From a virus, in the IMG/VR virus record IMGVR_UViG_3300017745_000079, positions 1 through 20,530 of that record: DNA of 20,530 nucleotides; one strand, written 5' to 3'. The position numbers and the translations under genes were made by a program. Below, piece by piece: positions 14,794 through 20,530 of the stretch. The stretch's first letter is position 1. Each line of letters begins with the position of its first letter. The notes below the pieces were generated by a model. It was not told the DNA's origin. It ran no database searches and was given only the letters and a program-made list of their open reading frames with translations.

Positions 14794-16044
14794 CTAACCT
14801 ATTTCGTTGATTTGTCTTTCTCTCCCCATTGATTTCTTTCTAACAGCAGTCATAAATTTATCTAAAGTTTCTGCTCCTGCATTTGATGAGCCATTACCTA
14901 GAGCAGATACTACATCTGCAGGTAATACATATTCATCTCTACTTAACAATGCAGGTTGTTCTCCTTCAATACTAAATGGTATTTCATCTGACATACCATC
15001 ACCTTTACCTTTTACCATTCCTTCAAAGTAAACTTCTCCATCACTTACATCTGCTAGTTCTTCAGCTTTTTCAGTAATAGCTTCTAATGCATCTTGTATA
15101 CCACCACCTTCATTTAATCCCATACTACTTATATAATCAGGATTATAATATTGTATAGGTGCACCAGAACCTGTAGCTGCAGCAGTTATTTGTGAAGTTG
15201 TTAATGGATTCGTACTTCTTGAATATTGTGGGTTTCTATTAAGTTGTGTCTTACCAAAACCAGACTCAATTTCTGCAGCTTCTTTAACTTGTTCAGGTAT
15301 TGCTTGTGATTGTAACTGTAAAGCTGAATCTGCATATGTTGAGCCTAAAGTTCTTCCCACAGCTCCACCTAATTTTACAGGGTCATTTAATGTTTCTAAA
15401 GCAGATGAACCAAGGTTACTTAATGCTTTTGTAGGGTCAGTAGCTAATGAAGTAAGACCACTCCCTATCTTATCTAAACCTCCTTTTAAACCACCTGCAA
15501 TCTTTTGACCTAATGTAGGGTCAAGTGAACTTGTTATATTTTTTGCACCTATATTTTCTAATATTGCAGAACTTGCTTCTGCAGTATTAGGTAATGCACC
15601 ACTTACTAGATTAGAACCTGCCTCAGCTCCTACTGTAGTTGCATTTGTTCCAACAGTCTGACCTGCTGTATCACCTAAACTTCCTAAAGCTCCACCTAAT
15701 TTTTCACCTAATTTACCACCTGCATATGTTGTAAATCCTGCTAAAGCAATATCACCAAAATCGCCACCTTTAGATGCAGTATTAGCCATAGAATAAGTAA
15801 CACCACCTGCTGGTCCAAAAGCAGCAGTCGCAAGGGCAGGACCTACATAGTCTCTAAAAAATCCACCAATGTTAAATGCTTCAGGTAAACCTGTATCAGG
15901 ATTACGAGTTAGTTTACCTAAAGAAGATAAACCTTTAACTTCCATAGGTGACATATGTACTAATTCAGAGTCACCATAACGACCCTGCATCTTCATAAGA
16001 TTACTTATACCTGAGAGTGGTGGTGAAGTCCTGACGTTTTGCAT
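14794..16044 (-). CDS. Gly/Ala-rich virion protein with shared G-D-S-E-L-x-H motif
   Basis: This 416-residue protein opens with a short arm, then G-D-S-E-L-V-H (residues 24-30) and L-T-R-N-P-D-T-G-L-P-E (45-55), a motif block seen again in the 714-residue protein. Residues about 65-130 are Gly/Ala-rich and hydrophobic (YVGPALATAAFGPAGG, ALAGFTTYAGGKLG), compatible with membrane insertion during DNA entry. The C-terminus has LSRDEYVLPADVVSALGNG (about residues 366-384), a segment that to my knowledge recurs in marine phage virion proteins. The start shares one base with the stop of the upstream gene (TAATG). A tail or ejection function is inferred from position and composition. No catalytic motif was seen. 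Confidence 0.65.
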   Translation of the reverse strand: MQNVRTSPPLSGISNLMKMQGRYGDSELVHMSPMEVKGLSSLGKLTRNPDTGLPEAFNIGGFFRDYVGPALATAAFGPAGGVTYSMANTASKGGDFGDIALAGFTTYAGGKLGEKLGGALGSLGDTAGQTVGTNATTVGAEAGSNLVSGALPNTAEASSAILENIGAKNITSSLDPTLGQKIAGGLKGGLDKIGSGLTSLATDPTKALSNLGSSALETLNDPVKLGGAVGRTLGSTYADSALQLQSQAIPEQVKEAAEIESGFGKTQLNRNPQYSRSTNPLTTSQITAAATGSGAPIQYYNPDYISSMGLNEGGGIQDALEAITEKAEELADVSDGEVYFEGMVKGKGDGMSDEIPFSIEGEQPALLSRDEYVLPADVVSALGNGSSNAGAETLDKFMTAVRKKSMGRERQINEIG

Positions 16045-16721
16045 TATGCTATATACCTTTTCATTATATCATTTATATTATAACTTGTTTGTGGCTGATT
16101 TACAAGGGAATTTATTCCTGTTCTTTCATTAATACCTTGCCTTTGTCTTAATGAGTCTATTATTCTTTGTTGTTTAATATACTCAGAATCATCTGGAGTT
16201 GCATCTCTAGTTATATTTTCTGTATACTTTACATCAGGTAAAGGTTTATAATAACCTGTTGCCTGTGGTAAAGATGTACCTCCCCCTCCAGGTCCTCTCT
16301 CTACATAAACTCCTGAAGGTATACCTGTTCCTCTACCATCTCCAGTTGTTTGAGATAATCCTGTAGGCATACTACCTACTACTCTTGAAGGTCCTGGTTG
16401 AGTATATGGATTTATTTGTAAGGGAGTATATTGATAACCACCTGGTCTTGTTTTATTTAAAGTTTCATTAACTGTTAATTCATTTAATAATTTTTCACGT
16501 TCAGCAATTGTATTTGCTAAGTTATTTGCTTGTGGAGTTGCTTTTAAACCACTACCAGCTTCAGTATATTTTAAAAGAAGTTCTTCAGGAGTAGCTTGAT
16601 AATTACCTTTTGTTTGTACTGGTTGAGAATAACTTTCATTAACAACAGGCTGCTCTACCTCTTGTTGAGGTATTCTTTTAAGTAAATCTTCATACAACAT
16701 ACGTTGTCCACCAGCACCCAT
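16044..16721 (-). CDS. Disordered Pro/Gln/Gly-rich protein of the virion block
   Basis: The start is set at ATG 16721, because AGGAG (16727-16731) lies five bases upstream; a TTG at 16748 would extend the frame by nine residues but lacks such a site and overlaps the previous gene. The 225-residue product is rich in Pro, Gln, Gly, Tyr and Thr, including a GPGGGGTSLP stretch, and has little obvious folded core apart from a helical region near residues 60-85. It has no recognisable family. Its position between tail and ejection genes suggests a virion-associated linker or assembly protein. It shares one base with the next start. Function is unknown. Confidence 0.65.
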   Translation of the reverse strand: MGAGGQRMLYEDLLKRIPQQEVEQPVVNESYSQPVQTKGNYQATPEELLLKYTEAGSGLKATPQANNLANTIAEREKLLNELTVNETLNKTRPGGYQYTPLQINPYTQPGPSRVVGSMPTGLSQTTGDGRGTGIPSGVYVERGPGGGGTSLPQATGYYKPLPDVKYTENITRDATPDDSEYIKQQRIIDSLRQRQGINERTGINSLVNQPQTSYNINDIMKRYIA

Positions 16722-16726
16722 ATTAT

Positions 16727-16731
16727 CTCCT
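16727..16731 (-). promoter_or_regulatory. Ribosome binding site overlapping the upstream stop
   Basis: AGGAG on the minus strand, five bases before ATG 16721, overlaps the TAG stop (16730-16732) of the 95-residue gene. This decides the downstream start over the TTG at 16748. Confidence 0.7.
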
Positions 16732-17017
16732 AATGAAAGTCTACCCAAGCACTTCCAGTATATCCCTGGAATTTTGAAGTAGCTTCGTTAAATCTAATGT
16801 CACCTAATTGTGGATTAGGGACAATGTTAGTATTAGTTACTCTTGCAACTCTAATTGATTCTCTTGCTTGTTGCTCAATAAGCTGAGAAGTTAATTCATT
16901 AATTAAAGAATCTGCCCATTGCCTTACAACATCAAATGCAATTTTTTGTTTCTCATCTGTTAGTTGATTAAAAGTATCTCTAAGTTCAGGATATATAATT
17001 GCTTTTCGTGTAGCCAT
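16730..17017 (-). CDS. Small virion protein with a fibre-type C-terminal motif
   Basis: The 95-residue product has an amphipathic helical N-terminal half (about residues 10-60, e.g. DVVRQWADSLINELTSQLIEQ), suited to a coiled coil. It ends with GDIRFNEATSKFQGYTGSAW, a G-x-[IL]-R-[FY]-N-x-x-T-x-x-F-x-G-Y-x-G-x-W pattern that is common near fibre and tail proteins. It is likely a small tail or fibre-connector subunit that trimerises through its helices. The ATG shares one base with the preceding stop (TAATG). Identification is by motif only. Confidence 0.65.
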   Translation of the reverse strand: MATRKAIIYPELRDTFNQLTDEKQKIAFDVVRQWADSLINELTSQLIEQQARESIRVARVTNTNIVPNPQLGDIRFNEATSKFQGYTGSAWVDFH

Positions 17018-18852
17018 TATCTCATACCATCTTTACCAATATCTAAACGTATCGTACCATACTGCCATTTAGTCCCAGACGTAGAAGTACCCACCCTTAT
17101 CTTCGCTTGTCTTCCCCTTGCCCTCATTGAAACTTTTTCAGTTGTAGCACTAACATCAAAAGGTCCTTTCAATATTGCTTGTGTAGCATTAGGATATTGT
17201 TTGGTTGTTAATTGTAAATTAATCTTACCAGAAGTTCCTTCAGTTTCATTTTGTATATTTATATCTGGGACCATCCTGTCAATAAACATTACATCATTAC
17301 CTTCAGCCATATCAAAATCACTTGACTCTAAGAATGATTCTATTTTACTACCATTAGCAGTATAAATTCCTTCAGGTTCATTATCATATAAATAAGAAAA
17401 CGTAGTGCTTGATTCAACTCCATTAGTAATTGTATTACCAAATACTCCTTTATCTTCAAAGGTAGTAAAGTGAGTATCTCCATAAACCCAATAGTTTTCA
17501 TTAGGATTATAAGTTACATACTTATCACATTCAGTTGAACTTGCTGAAGGATATAACCAAGTTACTTCTTTAAATTGTGAATTAACTCCTGCATATATCT
17601 TATCAGCTTGGTCAAGATTAATATCATCAAAAACAAATCTTCTTACAGTACAAGGTAAGTTTTTAACTGTACCATCAAATACATAAAAGTTTGCACTACC
17701 CATCCAGTAAACTCTACCATCAAAGTCAACTGCTGAATGAGCACCTGCTGCACCACAGTTTGTACCTATCTCATTAAAACCAAAAGTAAAAGGTGGTCCA
17801 ATAAATTGCATAGTATGTGCAGAGTTATCTGTAAGAATAATAATATTATTTCTACTTCTAGCTGCAGTTCTAATTGAATTACCTGAACCTAAAATAACTT
17901 CACCTGATGTAGAACTTACTGAAGGTGTCCAGTTATTAAAATCATTTTGATTAGACCATCTAACTAACATAGGATTAAAAGAACCACTTGTTTGTTCATT
18001 TGTACCTAAACAAATAAGGTGTCTATCCTCTTGTGAAACAATTAAACTATTGCTTGTGTTAGGAGCTGCTGATACTTCTATTGCTCTACTATTTATACCT
18101 GTTGAAGTTTCCCAATAATAAACTCTACCACCTCTAACTCCTGCAATTAAATCTTCCCCCCATGTATCAAGTTTCCATTGTCTTGCTAAAATACTTATAT
18201 CTGAAGTTGCTCTTGCAGTACCATATGTACTTTGTCCATAGTAACCTGCATTCCAACCTAAACCTACAACTTGTTCACTTGTTCCTGTAGGTAATAAAAA
18301 ATTAACTGTTACAGTTCCTGCAGCAGCTTGACTAGATGCAGCAGTTGTTGATGTAAGTATTTCAAATGAATTACTATTAACTGAACTTACTGCAAAACTA
18401 CTACCACTTGTAAAGAATACATTACCACCTATTGTTGCAGCCATTGAAGTAAACTCTACAAAGTCTCCAGTCTCAACTGTATTTGCTACAGAACAAATAA
18501 CTTTCATACTACCTGATGTAGTAGTCAGTTTATTAGTAGCAGTAACAGTAGAAACAATTGGAGTAATATCATAATTGACACCACCAAAATAAGTATAGAG
18601 TTTAGATTCAGTTGCAAAAGCTGCTCTCTTTAATGTGTCATTATCTTCCCAACTAATTAAATCTCTTGATGTTCCTATAAAAGCATCAGTAACTTTAAAG
18701 TTCCAACCTCCTATATTCTCAGGTTTACCTGCTCTAAATCTAACTCTATTGCCATCATACCATTTACCTTGTTCAGCATATTGAGTTGACTCTCTATGAA
18801 ACCCTGGAGCAAAGTCAAGTTTTAAAAGTTGGAGTCTAGTCTCTGTTGACAT
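17017..18852 (-). CDS. Tail / head-closure protein (phage stabilisation-like)
   Basis: The 611-residue protein starts with a region of the type L-x-F-A-P-G-F-H-R-E-x-T and then W-Y-D-G-N-R-V-R-F-R-A-G-K-P-E-N-I-G-G-W (residues about 27-49). This combination is common in tail-nozzle or stabilisation-type proteins of marine podoviruses, and may correspond to the P22 gp10 (Phage_stabilise) group. The rest is beta-rich with many short strands and W or Y turns, suggesting a repeated beta fold such as a propeller. It probably sits at the head-tail junction or tail tip and keeps DNA packaged. AAGGAG before ATG 18852 supports the start. The exact homologue (T7 gp12-like or P22 gp10-like) cannot be decided here. 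Confidence 0.75.
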   Translation of the reverse strand: MSTETRLQLLKLDFAPGFHRESTQYAEQGKWYDGNRVRFRAGKPENIGGWNFKVTDAFIGTSRDLISWEDNDTLKRAAFATESKLYTYFGGVNYDITPIVSTVTATNKLTTTSGSMKVICSVANTVETGDFVEFTSMAATIGGNVFFTSGSSFAVSSVNSNSFEILTSTTAASSQAAAGTVTVNFLLPTGTSEQVVGLGWNAGYYGQSTYGTARATSDISILARQWKLDTWGEDLIAGVRGGRVYYWETSTGINSRAIEVSAAPNTSNSLIVSQEDRHLICLGTNEQTSGSFNPMLVRWSNQNDFNNWTPSVSSTSGEVILGSGNSIRTAARSRNNIIILTDNSAHTMQFIGPPFTFGFNEIGTNCGAAGAHSAVDFDGRVYWMGSANFYVFDGTVKNLPCTVRRFVFDDINLDQADKIYAGVNSQFKEVTWLYPSASSTECDKYVTYNPNENYWVYGDTHFTTFEDKGVFGNTITNGVESSTTFSYLYDNEPEGIYTANGSKIESFLESSDFDMAEGNDVMFIDRMVPDINIQNETEGTSGKINLQLTTKQYPNATQAILKGPFDVSATTEKVSMRARGRQAKIRVGTSTSGTKWQYGTIRLDIGKDGMR

Positions 18853-18861
18853 AGTTTCTCC

Positions 18862-19833
18862 TTACGAAAGATTTAATATACTAGCACAATCTATTGAAGA
18901 TACTTCTCTTACTTTATAAACTATAATATCTTTTGCAGCAGCAGCAGTTGAAAGAGTAGGTGCTGTACCTCCTGAAAAGTTATAAGAAGCTCCATAAGAT
19001 AATGTTCTACTACCTGTACCATCTTGTGTTATTGTTATTGTACCTGACTGACCTACCTTGCCATTAACTGCTCCTGCTAGTGTAGCATTTGTTCCTAGTG
19101 TAATTGCAAAGTTATTACCATTTGAAAAATCTACATTCATTGAAGTTGCACTTGCAATTGAAACTTCAGGAGTTCCTACTGCACCTGAAAAAGTTGCTGA
19201 TGAAGCTGCTGATACTTCAGCAGTAAATACTGCCTTACCTGATTGTGTAGTAGTTGAAGTAAATGTATTTGTTCCTGAAGTAATAACAGTACCACTAAAT
19301 ACTTTATTAGAACTAATAGTTGAAGAAGTTGAAGTAGGTATGTATCTAATATCTGCACTTGATACTGGAATTAAATTAGCATCTGCAGTACCAAAGTTTA
19401 ATGTAGAAGCTGTACCTAAACCTAATCCAGTTGTATCTACAGCATCTGTTACTGTTACTCCATTACATATAACTCCAGTTGTACCACCTTGAGTAATAGC
19501 CTTACCACTATTACCACTTGTTTTTAATGTAACTGAATATGAACCTGATGTACTATTTTTTACAAAATATATTTTAGAAACTGCAGGAATTGTAATTGCA
19601 ACATTACTTGTTAATGTTCCTTGTAATTCAAGTATAGCACTTCTTGCTTGGTCAGCAGAACCATTACTAGAACTTAAAGTTATATCTGCACTACTACAAG
19701 ATACAATAGTATATCCTGCAATAGCACTATCTACTAAGTCAATTACATTTGCATTAAGTACAGTACCCCAACTTCCTGAGTTGGAACCATTATCTTGTTT
19801 CTCAAGTCTTATACTTGAAGTAAAAGTTGCCAT
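18862..19833 (-). CDS. Tail-fibre-like protein
   Basis: This 323-residue protein is rich in Ser, Thr, Gly and Ala and has almost no long helices. The N-terminus carries L-E-K-Q-D-N-G-S-N-S-G-S-W-G-T-V-L-N (about residues 10-27), a motif of marine phage tail fibres in which G-x-W-G-x-x-x-N is followed by a helical I-x-x-V-D-x-A-I-A-G. The C-terminus has G-T-I-T-I-T-Q-D and GTAPTLST-like segments. It likely forms a trimeric adhesin shaft or tip that touches the host surface. AGGGGA upstream of the ATG, overlapping the stop of the preceding gene, supports the start. Receptor specificity is not apparent. Confidence 0.75.
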   Translation of the reverse strand: MATFTSSIRLEKQDNGSNSGSWGTVLNANVIDLVDSAIAGYTIVSCSSADITLSSSNGSADQARSAILELQGTLTSNVAITIPAVSKIYFVKNSTSGSYSVTLKTSGNSGKAITQGGTTGVICNGVTVTDAVDTTGLGLGTASTLNFGTADANLIPVSSADIRYIPTSTSSTISSNKVFSGTVITSGTNTFTSTTTQSGKAVFTAEVSAASSATFSGAVGTPEVSIASATSMNVDFSNGNNFAITLGTNATLAGAVNGKVGQSGTITITQDGTGSRTLSYGASYNFSGGTAPTLSTAAAAKDIIVYKVREVSSIDCASILNLS

Positions 19834-19842
19834 TTATTTCCC

Positions 19843-20472
19843 CTAAGTTGTTGGTGCTTCACCAAAATTATATAGAATACCACTTCCAATTGTAGTTGTA
19901 ACTGTTCCATCTGTTGCAGTTACTGGTACAGAAACTACATGTAAATCTTTTAATGCACCTACTGAAGTTACAGCAGATACTGCAGTTTTCATTTCTGCAG
20001 CTTTAGTTCTTACACCTGCTCTATAAGTTTTCCAAGCATCAGTCATAGATACTCCAGTTTCATATTGTCTTACTGCCATCCAATCAGAAGACTGTAATTC
20101 ATTATATGCACGATTATCAATATTTTCTTTATACTGTGTAATTAAACCTTTAGAAATCATAGTAGTTCCATCTCTATTTTTTAAAACTACACCATCCTCA
20201 TCAGTTACAGTTACATCAGCTATTTTATGTGGAGTTGAATTTATTGTTTCAGTTACAACTCCATCACTATAACTATAACTTGAAGCACCATTTTTATAAA
20301 ATCTATTATCAGCAGGTGATGCTTGAGTCACTGGATAAATACCTAATGTTTGTAATTCTCCTTTTGTCCAATTATTAAAAATACTTGCAGGATGCTGAAC
20401 ACCATTTATAGTCATAGCTTTCGCACTCCCAAAGACTTCAATAACTTGGTCAGCTTTTACTAATGCCCACAT
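19843..20472 (-). CDS. Tail-associated protein (possible fibre accessory)
   Basis: The 209-residue product begins MWALVKADQVIEVFGSAK and looks like an alpha/beta tail protein. The segment D-W-M-A-V-R-Q-Y-E-T-G-V-S-M-T-D-A-W-K-T-Y-R (about residues 128-149) matches the D-W-x-x-x-R-x-x-E-x-G-x-x-x-x-x-x-W-x-x-Y-R pattern of the Phage_tail_APC / tail-fibre assembly group. It is the first complete gene of the minus-strand operon in this window, and AAGGAAA upstream of the ATG supports the start. It is likely a fibre-attached chaperone or tail component; the similarity is to a short motif only. Confidence 0.65.
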   Translation of the reverse strand: MWALVKADQVIEVFGSAKAMTINGVQHPASIFNNWTKGELQTLGIYPVTQASPADNRFYKNGASSYSYSDGVVTETINSTPHKIADVTVTDEDGVVLKNRDGTTMISKGLITQYKENIDNRAYNELQSSDWMAVRQYETGVSMTDAWKTYRAGVRTKAAEMKTAVSAVTSVGALKDLHVVSVPVTATDGTVTTTIGSGILYNFGEAPTT

Positions 20473-20504
20473 TATCTTTTTCCTTTCATGTTATTTAAAT
20501 TTAT

Positions 20505-20510
20505 ATTATA
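20505..20510 (-). promoter_or_regulatory. Candidate -10 element upstream of the tail operon
   Basis: On the minus strand a TATAAT lies at 20510-20505 in a very AT-rich leader before the 209-residue gene. The matching -35 would fall at or beyond the window edge, so this cannot be confirmed, and AT-rich DNA yields such hexamers by chance. Confidence 0.25.
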
Positions 20511-20530
20511 TATTAAAATCATTTTAGATA

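Noticed and set aside
19058-19492. 144-codon plus-strand frame over the tail-fibre gene
   Set aside because: The Val/Pro/Ala composition simply mirrors the Ser/Thr/Gly-rich fibre on the other strand.
1-20530. tRNA genes, CRISPR arrays, integrase or attachment sites, long direct repeats
   Set aside because: I looked for cloverleaf-like segments, regularly spaced repeats and recombinase motifs and saw none.

Overview
The window is part of a low-GC, densely packed, tailed-phage genome, most probably a short-tailed (podovirus-type) marine phage of a streamlined bacterium. Three things point to this: a T7-type endonuclease I, a block of tail and DNA-ejection genes of the kind common in marine podoviruses, and a single-polypeptide class II ribonucleotide reductase. 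No tRNA, rRNA, CRISPR, integrase or insertion sequence is visible, and no stretch over 300 bases lacks a gene.

The layout is two convergent operons. The plus-strand block (1-7388) runs: 3' end of a Cas4/RecB-like Fe-S nuclease, small membrane protein, T7-type endonuclease I, small phage protein, class II ribonucleotide reductase (DNA metabolism). A consensus sigma-70 promoter (3200-3228) follows, then a surface-modification cassette: a glycosyltransferase, a glycosyltransferase/methyltransferase/Maf-like three-domain fusion, and an unknown protein. The block ends with a 3TM-type holin and a 26-residue PqqA-like peptide, the precursor of the redox cofactor PQQ. A symmetric terminator (7415-7448) with U-tract potential on both strands separates the two blocks.

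The minus-strand block is transcribed from 20472 down to 7472: tail-fibre-type proteins, a tail/head-closure protein, a small fibre-motif protein, a disordered protein, two Gly/Ala/Gln-rich virion or ejection proteins that share an N-terminal G-D-[ST]-E-L-x-H motif, a GNAT-like protein between them, and a 1252-residue internal virion protein. Then come two small membrane proteins (one only 36 aa), an A-type Fe-S carrier (IscA/ErpA-like) and the Fe-S scaffold IscU. Many junctions overlap by 1-29 bases (TAATG or ATGA), so translational coupling is likely.

The most interesting content is the metabolic cargo on either side of the terminator: PqqA on one side, IscA plus IscU on the other. PqqE, which crosslinks Glu and Tyr of PqqA, is a radical-SAM Fe-S enzyme, so the two cargoes could be linked (inference). 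A PQQ-using host with an Isc system, for example a marine methylotroph of the Methylophilales type, would fit, but the sequence alone cannot settle the host. A second window-wide signal is that I found no GATC site in 20.5 kb, which suggests avoidance of a host restriction system. Starts were corrected at 883, 4074, 7852, 14401 and 16721 using Shine-Dalgarno sequences, stop/start overlaps or family alignment.
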